DNA from: Candidatus Mediterraneibacter merdipullorum
Lineage (GTDB): Bacteria > Bacillota > Clostridia > Lachnospirales > Lachnospiraceae
Reading direction: 5' to 3'
DNA length: 64,000 nt
NCBI GenBank assembly: GCA_019117125.1
Contig: DXAL01000021.1
Coordinates: forward strand, 1-64,000
This document shows, in pieces, positions 42,072 to 49,985 of the stretch. The position numbers were made by a program, and so were the translations under genes. How positions within the stretch are numbered: the first letter of the stretch is position 1; each line of letters begins with the position of its first letter. Under the pieces are notes generated by a model, which had not been told where the DNA came from, searched no databases, and worked only from the letters and a program-made list of their open reading frames with translations.

Positions 42072-43079
42072 ATGGCTGCAACGATTCGCGATATCAGGGA
42101 CAGGACCGGACTCTCTCTGGCGACGATATCAAAATACTTAAACGGCGGAAATGTCCTTCCGAGGAACCGGAAGCTGATAGAAGAAGCGATCGAAGAACTT
42201 CACTATGAAGTGAACGAACTGGCAAGGGGACTTGTCACGAACCGGACGAAGACCATTGGCGTCCTCGTCTATGACATCCAGTGTATCTTTGTGGGGAATA
42301 TGCTGCATCATCTCGGGCAGGCGCTCCATGAGAACGGATACGGGATGCTCATCTGCGATTCCTGCAATGACGCGGACATCGAGAAGAAGAATCTCCAGTT
42401 CCTTTTAAACCGCAAGGTGGACGGGATACTGGTGTTCGCGGTGGGACTCGACGGGAAATTTCTGGAAGGCGCGCGGGATGCCGGTATTCCGGTGGTCCTC
42501 ATCGACAGGGCGTTCCGCAATGAGGAATTTGACTGTGTGGAGATTGACAACCGGGCGGCGATGCGCAGGGCGGTGAATCAGCTCGTCAGCTTCGGCCACC
42601 GCAGGATTGCGGTCATCGCATCCGACATCGAATACACAGGCATGGAGCGTATGAAAGGCTTTGAGGACGCGCTGCGGGATGCGAAGATTGAAGTCCCGGA
42701 CGCCTACCGTGTGCGGGGGAAGCATTCCTTTGAACTGGGGTACCAGGGCATGCGGCGTCTGCTGAAGCTGCCTGAGCCGCCTACAGCGGCGATACTCGGG
42801 AACTACGACACGACGCTTGGCGGCATCATGGCATCGAACGAGCTGGGCTTCAACTGCCCGCAGGACTTATCCATCATCGGGTTTGACGACCTGCTCATGT
42901 CCAAGGTCATCCGTCCGAAGCTGTGGTTTGTCGTACAGCCGATGGAAGAGATGGCGAAACGGGCGGTGGAGATGCTTCTTGGCCGTATCTCACACGAAAA
43001 TGAGGGCGTGCCGCTCCGGATAAGCTTCAGCGCCGGAATCCGGGAAGGAGATTCGGTCCGGAGGATGGAAGGTTCGTGA
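42072..43079 (+). CDS. LacI family regulator of the fucose importer
   Basis: 335-residue LacI/GalR-type repressor. The N-terminal DNA-binding domain is canonical (MAATIRDIRDRTGLSLATISKYLNG) with the hinge helix around VNELARGLVTNRTKTIGVLV. The periplasmic-binding-protein-like effector domain follows (LLNRKVDGILVF, VVLIDRAF, NRAAMRRAVNQLVSFGHRRIAVI, LSIIGFDDLLMSK). It lies between fucIK and the ABC importer genes, all on the same strand. A perfect 20-bp palindrome with a central CCGG lies downstream of it in front of the importer and is its likely operator. The effector is unknown; fucose or a fucose phosphate is the natural guess. Confidence 0.93.
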   Translation: MAATIRDIRDRTGLSLATISKYLNGGNVLPRNRKLIEEAIEELHYEVNELARGLVTNRTKTIGVLVYDIQCIFVGNMLHHLGQALHENGYGMLICDSCNDADIEKKNLQFLLNRKVDGILVFAVGLDGKFLEGARDAGIPVVLIDRAFRNEEFDCVEIDNRAAMRRAVNQLVSFGHRRIAVIASDIEYTGMERMKGFEDALRDAKIEVPDAYRVRGKHSFELGYQGMRRLLKLPEPPTAAILGNYDTTLGGIMASNELGFNCPQDLSIIGFDDLLMSKVIRPKLWFVVQPMEEMAKRAVEMLLGRISHENEGVPLRISFSAGIREGDSVRRMEGS

Positions 43080-43152
43080 AAGTTGTGCGTTGTGCACAAA
43101 AAAGGAAAAGAGGAATCCTTTAAATTCGGTTGCCGATATGGCTAAATCGACG

Positions 43153-43172
43153 AAAGCGAACCGGTTCGCTTT
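43153..43172. promoter_or_regulatory. Perfect 20-bp palindromic operator O1
   Basis: AAAGCGAACCGGTTCGCTTT is fully self-complementary, with the AACCGGTT centre common among LacI-family sites. It lies about 18 bp upstream of the -35 box. Confidence 0.8.
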
Positions 43173-43189
43173 TTAAAAGTTCGGTTTTA

Positions 43190-43218
43190 TTGACAAGGGC
43201 TGGCAGCGGTTGTATAAT
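43190..43218 (+). promoter_or_regulatory. Consensus sigma-A promoter of the ABC importer
   Basis: TTGACA (43190-43195), exactly 17 bp, TATAAT (43213-43218): a perfect consensus. It would be very strong unless repressed. Leader of about 170 nt. Confidence 0.9.
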
Positions 43219-43294
43219 TTGACTATACGGGTTGGCTGTACAGAAAAAGACTGTAAAAAATGCCCGAAAAACGTAAACAAAATTTCATAGGGAA

Positions 43295-43314
43295 AAAGCG
43301 AACCGTTACGCGCA
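43295..43314. promoter_or_regulatory. Degenerate second operator O2
   Basis: AAAGCGAACCGTTACGCGCA repeats the left half and centre of O1 exactly and the right half imperfectly. Centred about 142 bp downstream of O1, on the other side of the promoter. Confidence 0.65.
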
Positions 43315-43396
43315 AATGAGGAATGGGGGAATCAGAAAAACAAGTGAGGCACCATGAATCATAACAAATCATCTAAACAAGATGGGAGGAAGAAAA

Positions 43397-44371
43397 GTGG
43401 AAAGTATCAAACAAAATCCTTTAGTAAAAAAGGTAGGCTTTAACAGGATCGTGCTCTGCATCGTTCTGCTCCTGATGTATGCACTGTTCTGTGGTCTGAC
43501 AGGGGGCGCTTTCTTCGGCATGCGCCGTATTATGAGCGCTCTGAACTACGCGTACTTCCTGGGATTTTTATCACTGGCAGTTACGTTTGTCATCGCAACA
43601 GGCGGTATCGATTTCTCAATCGGACCGGTTATGTTCTGCTGCGCGCTGATCGCGGGCTTCTGCTTCACGATACACGGCGTGCCGATGGGCGCGGCTCTCG
43701 TGATAAGCCTGGTGGTAGGCGTTGCGTTCGGTCTCTTCAACGGATATCTGGTAGCATACTGGGATGTGCCGTCATTCATCACATCCATCGCCAGCATGAA
43801 CATCGCGAAGGGACTTGCATCCGTATTCACAAAAACACAGTCTGTCAGCTGGCCGCAGTCAAGCGCTGAGGGCGGATGGTTCAGAAACTTCGTGACCATG
43901 GGCGAGATTCCGGTGGGACTTATCATCCTGCTCGTCATCGCTGTCATCTGCGCGATCATCCTGAACCAGACAAAGATGGGACGTTACATCCTTTCTCTTG
44001 GAAGCAACAAAGAGGCTGTAAGACTTTCCGGTGTAAACGTAAGGAAATGGGAAATGTCGGCATACGTCCTCTGCGGACTCCTGGTCGGTATCTCCGCAAT
44101 CTTCTTCGTAGGCGCTTACACGACAGTACAGCCGGGTTACGGCGATACATACAACAATGAGGCGATCGCCGGCTGTGTAATGGGCGGAACCTCGATGGCA
44201 GGCGGTCTCGCATCGATAAGCGGAACAATCATTGGTGTGTTCATCATATCTCTTCTCCAGGAAGGCATCATGGCCCTCGGTCTTGATAAGAACCTTCAGC
44301 TTATCATCACAGGACTTATTGTTATCGTTGCAGTATTCGCTGACGTTGTCGCAAGACGCAGGAAGAACTAA
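43397..44371 (+). CDS. Sugar ABC transporter permease 1 (RbsC-like)
   Basis: Inner-membrane permease of the ribose/galactoside-type (BPD_transp_2) ABC importers, 324 residues with about ten hydrophobic segments. Family features include AVTFVIATGGIDFSIGPVMF (the IDLSVG-like motif), GLFNGYLVAYWDVPSFITSIASMNIAKGLASVF and LSLGSNKEAVRLSGVNVRKWEMSAYVLCG. The start is GTG 43397, about 7 nt after GGGAGGA; the ATG at 43382 overlaps that site. It is the first gene after the O1/O2 promoter and pairs with a second, distinct permease encoded after the ATPase. Substrate is inferred to be L-fucose. Confidence 0.9.
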   Translation: MESIKQNPLVKKVGFNRIVLCIVLLLMYALFCGLTGGAFFGMRRIMSALNYAYFLGFLSLAVTFVIATGGIDFSIGPVMFCCALIAGFCFTIHGVPMGAALVISLVVGVAFGLFNGYLVAYWDVPSFITSIASMNIAKGLASVFTKTQSVSWPQSSAEGGWFRNFVTMGEIPVGLIILLVIAVICAIILNQTKMGRYILSLGSNKEAVRLSGVNVRKWEMSAYVLCGLLVGISAIFFVGAYTTVQPGYGDTYNNEAIAGCVMGGTSMAGGLASISGTIIGVFIISLLQEGIMALGLDKNLQLIITGLIVIVAVFADVVARRRKN

Positions 44372-44424
44372 AGACGATACATGGCAATCAGGAAGTGTGA
44401 TTGAGAAAGGCAAGGGTAAAGAAT

Positions 44425-45921
44425 ATGGGCGAAGTTATATTAACAATGAAGGGAATCGACAAATCTTTCCCCGGTGTTCATGCACTGGACCATGTAGACC
44501 TGGAAGTCAGAAAAGGTGAAGTACATGCGCTGATGGGTGAGAACGGTGCCGGAAAGTCAACACTGATGAAGGTGCTGACCGGTATCTACAAGAAAGATTC
44601 CGGAACAATTACATATGAAGGAAAAGAAGTAGAATTTCATAATACACGTGAAGCACAGGACGCAGGCGTCGTCATCGTGCATCAGGAGCTGAACATGCTC
44701 GGTCATCTGACGGTCGCTCAGAACATCTTCATCGGAAGAGAGTTCAAGAAGGGCATCCGTATCGATGACAAGAAGATGAACGAAGAGGCAAGGAAGCTCT
44801 TCGACAGGATGCACATCGATATCGACCCGACTGAGACGATGAGCCACCTGACGGTCGGTAAACAGCAGATGTGCGAGATTGCAAAGGCCATCTCCCACGA
44901 GGCGAAGGTCATCATCTTCGACGAGCCGTCCGCAGCTCTGACAGAGGCGGAGATTGAAGAGCTCTTCAAGATTATCCGCGACCTGAGAGACCAGGGACTG
45001 GGCATCGTATATATCTCTCACCGTATGGATGAGATCAAGGTCATCACAGACCGCGTGACAGTCATGCGGGACGGCGCATATGTCGGAACGCTTATCACGA
45101 AAGACTGTACGAAGGACGATATCATCAACATGATGGTCGGACGTGTCATCTACGAAGACCCGAAGACGAAGAACATGACGCCTCCGGGAGCTCCGGTGGT
45201 CCTGAAAGTGGAACACCTCAACGCAGGAAAGATGGTACAGGATGTCAGCTTCGAGCTTCACAAAGGCGAAGTGCTCGGCTTCTCCGGTCTGATGGGTGCA
45301 GGACGTACCGAGACCATGAGAGCTCTGTTCGGCGCAGACCCCATTGACAGCGGAGACATCTATATCAATGGAGAGAAAGTCAACATCAAGAGCCCGCAGG
45401 ACGCAGTTAAGCACGGCATCGGCTATCTGTCAGAGGACAGAAAGAGATTCGGTATCGTCGTACAGAAGACCGTTGCAGAGAATACGACGATGGCTGACCT
45501 CGACGAGTTCTCCAACGGACCGTTCATCAATAAGAAGAAAGAGAATGAAATCGCACAGAAATTCGTTGACTCACTTGCAACGAAGACACCGGGTGTGGAC
45601 CAGCTCGTTGTGAACCTGTCCGGTGGTAACCAGCAGAAAGTCGTTATCGCAAAATGGCTGACAAGGAACTGTGATATCCTGATTTTCGATGAGCCGACAC
45701 GAGGTATCGACGTCGGTGCGAAGAACGAGATATACAAGTTGATGAACCAGCTTGCTGCAGAAGGCAAAGCCATTATAATGGTTTCCTCAGAAATGACCGA
45801 AATCTTACGTATGAGCGACAGGATCGTCGTTATGTGCGAGGGTAAGAAGACCGGCGAACTGGATATTTCCGAGGCTACACAGGAAAATATCATGAACATG
45901 GCTACAAGAGAGATTAGTTAG
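44425..45921 (+). CDS. Sugar ABC transporter ATPase, two-domain (RbsA-like)
   Basis: Cytoplasmic ATPase with two ABC domains in 498 residues. Domain 1: Walker A GENGAGKSTLMKVL, signature LTVGKQQMCEIAKAI, Walker B VIIFDEPSAALTEAE. Domain 2: a degenerate Walker A (FSGLMGAGRTETMRAL), signature NLSGGNQQKVVIAKWL and Walker B ILIFDEPTRGIDVGAKNEIY. The degenerate second site is normal for the RbsA/MglA/XylG group. The ATG at 44425 is 8 nt after AAGGG. It sits between two permease genes. Confidence 0.94.
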   Translation: MGEVILTMKGIDKSFPGVHALDHVDLEVRKGEVHALMGENGAGKSTLMKVLTGIYKKDSGTITYEGKEVEFHNTREAQDAGVVIVHQELNMLGHLTVAQNIFIGREFKKGIRIDDKKMNEEARKLFDRMHIDIDPTETMSHLTVGKQQMCEIAKAISHEAKVIIFDEPSAALTEAEIEELFKIIRDLRDQGLGIVYISHRMDEIKVITDRVTVMRDGAYVGTLITKDCTKDDIINMMVGRVIYEDPKTKNMTPPGAPVVLKVEHLNAGKMVQDVSFELHKGEVLGFSGLMGAGRTETMRALFGADPIDSGDIYINGEKVNIKSPQDAVKHGIGYLSEDRKRFGIVVQKTVAENTTMADLDEFSNGPFINKKKENEIAQKFVDSLATKTPGVDQLVVNLSGGNQQKVVIAKWLTRNCDILIFDEPTRGIDVGAKNEIYKLMNQLAAEGKAIIMVSSEMTEILRMSDRIVVMCEGKKTGELDISEATQENIMNMATREIS

Positions 45922-45934
45922 GGAGGAAAATGTG

Positions 45935-46939
45935 ATGGCAAATAAAAGTAATACGGCTGGCACGAACAGGTCATTCATTGACAGAATGGGCGGTCAGAAA
46001 TTCATCGTCCTGATTCTCGTCATTGTAATGTTCATCTTCTTCTGTGCAATGAGCCCGGGATTTAGAAAATATACGACAGTAGTAAGTATCCTTGATTACT
46101 CCTATTATATCGCCCTGATGGCGATCGGAGTTACATTCCCGCTTCTGACGGCAGGCGTTGACCTCTCCATCGGAACAGGACTTATCTGCTATTCCCTGAT
46201 TGGCGGACTTCTGGTACGCCAGCACGGATGGCCGGTAGCGGCAGGTATGCTCGTGACAGTCCTTCTGGGAATCGCATTCGGCATCATCAACGGATGTCTG
46301 GTGGCGCTGATGGATTTGCCGCCATTCCTGGCGACGCTCTGTACCTGTATGATTACCCGAGGATTCGGCGCCATGGTAGTAGGCGGTTACGGTATCCCGT
46401 GGCCGGCAGCTGCTCAGGAAGGCGGCTGGTTCCGGAGCATCTTCAAGATACAGATGGGCGGACAGAACATCCCCATCGGCTTTCTGTGGATTATCCTGCT
46501 CGTCATCGTTATGAGCTTTGTGCTGAACCACACGAAGATGGGACGTTACACACGCGCAATCGGAAGCAATAAGGAAGCGACAAGGCTCTCCGGTGTAAAC
46601 GTAAAATTCTATCACATCATGGCATATGTAATCTGCGGACTGTTCGCAGGACTTGCAGCAATCGCATACTCCGCAATCTTCGCTACGGTACAGCCGGGAA
46701 GCGGCGCGGGATTCGAGCTTGACGCCATCGGCGGCGCCATCGTAGGCGGTGTGTCCATGTCAGGTGCGGTAGGAAGCATCACAGGAACACTGGTCGGCGT
46801 ATTCGTAATCTGCCTGCTGAAGACGGGACTTCCGTTCATCGGTCTGACAGCGAACTGGCAGCAGATTATTACAGGTCTTGTATTGATTGCAGCCGTACTC
46901 TTTGATATCCTGAAGAGGAAGAGAGAGGCAGGCAAATAA
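45935..46939 (+). CDS. Sugar ABC transporter permease 2 (RbsC-like)
   Basis: Second permease of the importer, 334 residues, about ten hydrophobic segments. It has the LLTAGVDLSIGTGLICYSLIGG motif, GIINGCLVALMDLPPFLATLCTCMITRGFGAMV and AIGSNKEATRLSGVNVKFYHIMAYVICG. It is clearly related to permease 1 but diverged, so the two probably form a heterodimer. The ATG at 45935 lies 8 nt after GGGAGG; a GTG at 45932 is the alternative. A stem-loop and a 231-nt gap separate it from the binding-protein gene. Confidence 0.9.
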   Translation: MANKSNTAGTNRSFIDRMGGQKFIVLILVIVMFIFFCAMSPGFRKYTTVVSILDYSYYIALMAIGVTFPLLTAGVDLSIGTGLICYSLIGGLLVRQHGWPVAAGMLVTVLLGIAFGIINGCLVALMDLPPFLATLCTCMITRGFGAMVVGGYGIPWPAAAQEGGWFRSIFKIQMGGQNIPIGFLWIILLVIVMSFVLNHTKMGRYTRAIGSNKEATRLSGVNVKFYHIMAYVICGLFAGLAAIAYSAIFATVQPGSGAGFELDAIGGAIVGGVSMSGAVGSITGTLVGVFVICLLKTGLPFIGLTANWQQIITGLVLIAAVLFDILKRKREAGK

Positions 46940-46960
46940 TCAACATTTATTTTGATAGAT

Positions 46961-47004
46961 AACAGCCGGGGGCAGACGCGTCAGTGTTCCCGCTGCCGGC
47001 TGTT
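46961..47004 (+). terminator. Intercistronic stem-loop before the binding protein
   Basis: AACAGCCGG (46961-46969) pairs with CCGGCTGTT (46996-47004), with possible further pairing inside. No T-tract follows, so it may stabilise or partially terminate the upstream mRNA rather than end it, giving different levels of permease and binding protein. Confidence 0.5.
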
Positions 47005-47170
47005 ACTATAGAAACCAAGCAAAGGCTGGTCATGCCGGAAAGACGGGCGTATTGATGTATGGAGGCAGGACCTGTTCCGATATATGCACGGTATTGGTTC
47101 AGGGGTTTTCATACTGAGAGAAGCATATCTTTACAAAATGACCGAAAACTATTTCAGGAGGATATGAAAT

Positions 47171-48304
47171 ATGAAAAAGAAAATTTTAGCAGTGTTACTC
47201 GGCGGATGCATGGTAGCCGGACTTCTTGCAGGATGTGGCGGCGGAGATGACGCAGCTACAACAGGCGATGATGCAGCTGCAACAGAAGAAGGCGGCGAAA
47301 GCTCAGGCGGCGGAGACTATCACTTTGAAGTCGTAGTTAAGAGCTTCCAGTCCACATACTGGCAGGCAGCTATCCAGGGAATCGACGCAGCAGTTGAGGA
47401 GCTGGGTGTAACAGTAAACACAACAGGACCGAACGCTGAGTCCGATATCGCTGACCAGGTCAACATGCTGAACAACGCAATCAGCGCAGCTCCGGACGGA
47501 ATCGCTCTTGCAGCGAACGACCAGAGTGCTGTTCTTGATTCTCTTCAGGATGCACTTGACGCTGAAATCCCGGTTGTATGCTTCGACACAGGTGTGCCGG
47601 ATGCTCCGGAAGGCTCCGTTATCGCTACAATCGCTACAGACAACGAGTCTGCAGGCGCTGTTGCAGCAGAGAATATGTATCCGGTTATCAAGGATGCTAT
47701 CGCAAATGCTGACGGACAGGTAAGAATCGGTGAAGTTAACCAGGATGCTACATCTGCAAACATCTCCGGACGTGGTATGGGATTCATCAACAAGATGAAA
47801 GAGCTCATCGAAGCTGACGGCAAGACAGTTGCAGTTATCGGCAACCAGTTCTATGTAGACCAGGTAGAGAACAACGGTGATGAGGGATCAGCTGACGTTA
47901 TCATCGAAGTAGCAGTTCCGGCTCAGACAACAGTTGAGCTGTCCGCTACAGAGGCTTCCAACATCATGAACAAAGAAGATACGATCGCAATCTTCGGTTC
48001 CAACCAGGTTACAGCAGAGGGTGTCCTCACAGCAAACCAGAACCTGAGCGTTCTTGCAGCTACACCGGACGAGGGTATCGTAGGTGTTGGTTTCGACGCT
48101 GGTGCTACTCTGAAAGCAGCTGTTGCTGACGGAACACTCATTGGTGCTGTTACACAGGCTCCGGTTGACCAGGGTAACCTTGCTATCCACGCTCTGTATG
48201 ACTACTGCGAAGGCAACGAAGTATCAGATATCGCTACAGACAGCTACTGGTACGACGCAGAGAACATGGAAGAAGCTGACATCGCTCCGAACCTTTACGA
48301 CTAA
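47171..48304 (+). CDS. Sugar ABC transporter substrate-binding lipoprotein
   Basis: Extracellular sugar-binding lipoprotein, 377 residues. A lipoprotein signal (MKKKILAVLLGGCMVAGLLAGC, cleavage before C22) is followed by a low-complexity Gly/Asp/Ala/Glu linker to about residue 50, then the two-lobed Peripla_BP_4 fold: VVKSFQSTYWQAAIQGIDAAVEELG, DQVNMLNNAISAAPDGIALAAND, IPVVCFDTGVPD, GVGFDAGATLKAAVADGTLIGAVTQAPVDQG. Strong codon bias suggests very high expression, as usual for binding proteins. AGGAGG precedes the start. It is the last of the four importer genes; the nearby mutarotase fucU supports fucose as ligand. Confidence 0.94.
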   Translation: MKKKILAVLLGGCMVAGLLAGCGGGDDAATTGDDAAATEEGGESSGGGDYHFEVVVKSFQSTYWQAAIQGIDAAVEELGVTVNTTGPNAESDIADQVNMLNNAISAAPDGIALAANDQSAVLDSLQDALDAEIPVVCFDTGVPDAPEGSVIATIATDNESAGAVAAENMYPVIKDAIANADGQVRIGEVNQDATSANISGRGMGFINKMKELIEADGKTVAVIGNQFYVDQVENNGDEGSADVIIEVAVPAQTTVELSATEASNIMNKEDTIAIFGSNQVTAEGVLTANQNLSVLAATPDEGIVGVGFDAGATLKAAVADGTLIGAVTQAPVDQGNLAIHALYDYCEGNEVSDIATDSYWYDAENMEEADIAPNLYD

Positions 48305-48424
48305 TCTCTGAGTGAGGAACGGTAAGTCATCTTAAGCAAAGCTTGGGAAAAGATTTAAAACAAACGTGCATATAGGCGGGAGCCGCGCAGGCTGGCATCA
48401 GTTCGCGCACTCCTGCCTGAAAGA

Positions 48425-48456
48425 AAAGGAATCGGAAATTTCCGGTTCCTTTTTCA
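48425..48456 (+). terminator. Terminator of the importer operon
   Basis: AAAAGGAATCGGAA pairs with TTCCGGTTCCTTTT (48425-48438 and 48441-48454, one T-G mismatch pair) and runs into TTTTTC. A second, GC-rich stem (AGGCGGGAG.. CTCCTGCCT) lies just before it at about 48374-48420. Confidence 0.75.
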
Positions 48457-48508
48457 AAGAAAAAATATTATAATGTTCAGTAAGAAATGAAGCAGAGGAG
48501 GCAGAAAC

Positions 48509-48949
48509 ATGTTAAAAGGTATTCCGAAAATATTATCCCCTGAACTTTTGATGGTGCTCGCTGAGATGGGACACAGCGACAGGCTCGTCATCTCAGACGG
48601 AAATTTCCCGGCAGAATCCATGGGAAAAGACGCCATCGTCATCCGCTGCGACGGACACGGCGTGCCGGAGCTGCTCGATGCGATTCTGCAGGTGTTCCCG
48701 CTGGATACTTATGTAGAGCATCCGGTCAACCTGATGGAAGTCATGCCCGGCGACGACGTGGAGACGCCAATCTGGGATACATATAAGGAAATCATCGCAA
48801 AATACGATGAGAGAGGCGCTGCAGCAGTAGGAAATATCGAGCGGTTCGCATTCTACGAGGAAGCAAAGAAAGTGTACGCTATCATCGCGACAGGAGAGTC
48901 TGCACTCTATGCGAACATCATGCTGCAGAAAGGCGTAGTGACCGACTAA
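48509..48949 (+). CDS. fucU: L-fucose mutarotase
   Basis: Interconverts alpha- and beta-anomers of L-fucose so that the right form reaches FucI. The 146-residue protein matches the RbsD/FucU family: MLKGIPKILSPELLMVLAEMGHSDRLVISDGNFPAES with the catalytic histidine, IRCDGHGVPELLDAIL, and the C-terminal YAIIATGESALYANIMLQKGVV. FucU-type rather than RbsD-type is indicated by its length and the fucose genes around it. It has an AGAGGAGG ribosome site. A TATAAT at 48470 lacks a good -35, so it may depend on read-through. Confidence 0.93.
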   Translation: MLKGIPKILSPELLMVLAEMGHSDRLVISDGNFPAESMGKDAIVIRCDGHGVPELLDAILQVFPLDTYVEHPVNLMEVMPGDDVETPIWDTYKEIIAKYDERGAAAVGNIERFAFYEEAKKVYAIIATGESALYANIMLQKGVVTD

Positions 48950-49024
48950 GCTGCGCTGCCCGTCAGTGTCCGGCGCCACTGGCCGGGCGCTGATATGATT
49001 TACTGGAAAGACGGAGGAAACGGT

Positions 49025-49468
49025 ATGCTGGAACATGTAGAGATTGTTTTTGATAATATGAAACCCATGATGAAGAAGCTGAAAAAGAAATCCTATGAAG
49101 TCAATATGAAGGATTTTGAGGAGCGCTGCGGGCATTTCTTCCGGGAGATGACGGAGCTGACGGAAGCCGCCGGCGACAGGGAGGAGGCTGCGGACGAGAT
49201 AGCGGCAGTCTTCACAGAGGCGGTGGAGAAGAAGTTCATCTCTCCGAAGAAGGGAAGGATTGACGCGGTCACACAGCTCGACCTGAACTTCTTCATGATA
49301 TATTACGTCTTCCCGGCGCTCTTGAAGACGGAGCACGAAGACGCCCGGCTCATTGCGGACCACATCCGCGACGAGTGGAGCAGGCGTTTTAAAGACAGCG
49401 ATATCCAGTATACAGATTATGACTCCATTTACTCCGGATTTCGGGAGAAAATCTTCGGGATTTTATGA
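49025..49468 (+). CDS. Conserved hypothetical protein, 147 aa
   Basis: Soluble, charged protein that I do not recognise. The N-terminus is lysine-rich (KPMMKKLKKKSYEVNMKDFEERC), the middle is acidic and helical, and the C-terminus is aromatic (DIQYTDYDSIYSGFREKIFGIL). No signal peptide, membrane segment or metal motif is evident. GGAGGAAACGGT precedes the ATG at 49025. It lies between fucU and secG and is probably independent of the fucose genes. Confidence 0.7.
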   Translation: MLEHVEIVFDNMKPMMKKLKKKSYEVNMKDFEERCGHFFREMTELTEAAGDREEAADEIAAVFTEAVEKKFISPKKGRIDAVTQLDLNFFMIYYVFPALLKTEHEDARLIADHIRDEWSRRFKDSDIQYTDYDSIYSGFREKIFGIL

Positions 49469-49480
49469 CGCATTTGCGTC

Positions 49481-49509
49481 TTGCAATGCGGGACCAACTG
49501 TGGTAGAAT
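49481..49509 (+). promoter_or_regulatory. Predicted promoter of secG
   Basis: TTGCAA (49481-49486), 17-bp spacer, TAGAAT (49504-49509), 32 bp before the secG start codon. Confidence 0.65.
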
Positions 49510-49540
49510 AATCGTGGTTTATCCGCAGGAGGTGTAGAGA

Positions 49541-49783
49541 ATGGATATTCTGAAGATTGTAATCACCATCATCTTTGTTATAGACTGTATCGCTCTGGCT
49601 GCCATCATCCTCTTACAGGAAGGGAAATCAGCCGGACTTGGCACGATCAGCGGAGCAGCTGACACATACTGGGGACACAACAAGGGACGTTCCATGGAGG
49701 GCGCGCTCGTGAAGGTTACCCGTGTGGCAGCGGTACTTTTCATCGTACTTGCGGCAGTACTGAACCTTGGAGTATTGAACTAG
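49541..49783 (+). CDS. secG: Preprotein translocase subunit SecG
   Basis: Small membrane subunit of the SecYEG channel. 80 residues with two hydrophobic helices (residues 3-24 and 56-77) joined by a loop containing LLQEGKSAGLGTISGAADTYWGHNKGRS, which fits the conserved SecG LLQxGKGxGL..G pattern. It is followed by its own terminator and then rnr and smpB, the well-known Firmicute secG-rnr-smpB order. Confidence 0.93.
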   Translation: MDILKIVITIIFVIDCIALAAIILLQEGKSAGLGTISGAADTYWGHNKGRSMEGALVKVTRVAAVLFIVLAAVLNLGVLN

Positions 49784-49831
49784 TACGGAGGCTGCCTGTA
49801 TAAGCTGCGCTATATCAGAAGATAATAACTA

Positions 49832-49870
49832 CGTAAGCACTCTATGGGGATATAGGGTGCTTATGTTTTT
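49832..49870 (+). terminator. Terminator after secG
   Basis: A stem of about 14 bp (CGTAAGCACTCTAT at 49832-49845 with ATAGGGTGCTTATG at 49852-49865, with G-U pairs) leads into a T-tract. Confidence 0.8.
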
Positions 49871-49879
49871 ATATCAGGG

Positions 49880-49956
49880 GAAATCGCTTTCCTGTGAAAT
49901 AAAAACGCTGCGCATCACAGGAAATTGGTTTCCCGGAATATAAAAATGCTCCGCAC
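49880..49956. repeat. Imperfect 36-bp direct repeat before rnr
   Basis: GAAATCGCTTTCC.. (49880-49915) and GAAATTGGTTTCC.. (49921-49956) match at 27 of 36 positions with a 41-bp period, and share an A-rich TAAAAA core. Confidence 0.55.
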
Positions 49957-49985
49957 ATGAGTGGGAAAAGGGCAGGAGAAGAGAC

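Noticed and set aside
48953-48991. Terminator after fucU
   Set aside because: The GC-rich sequence can fold in several competing ways and no T-tract follows, so I did not call it.
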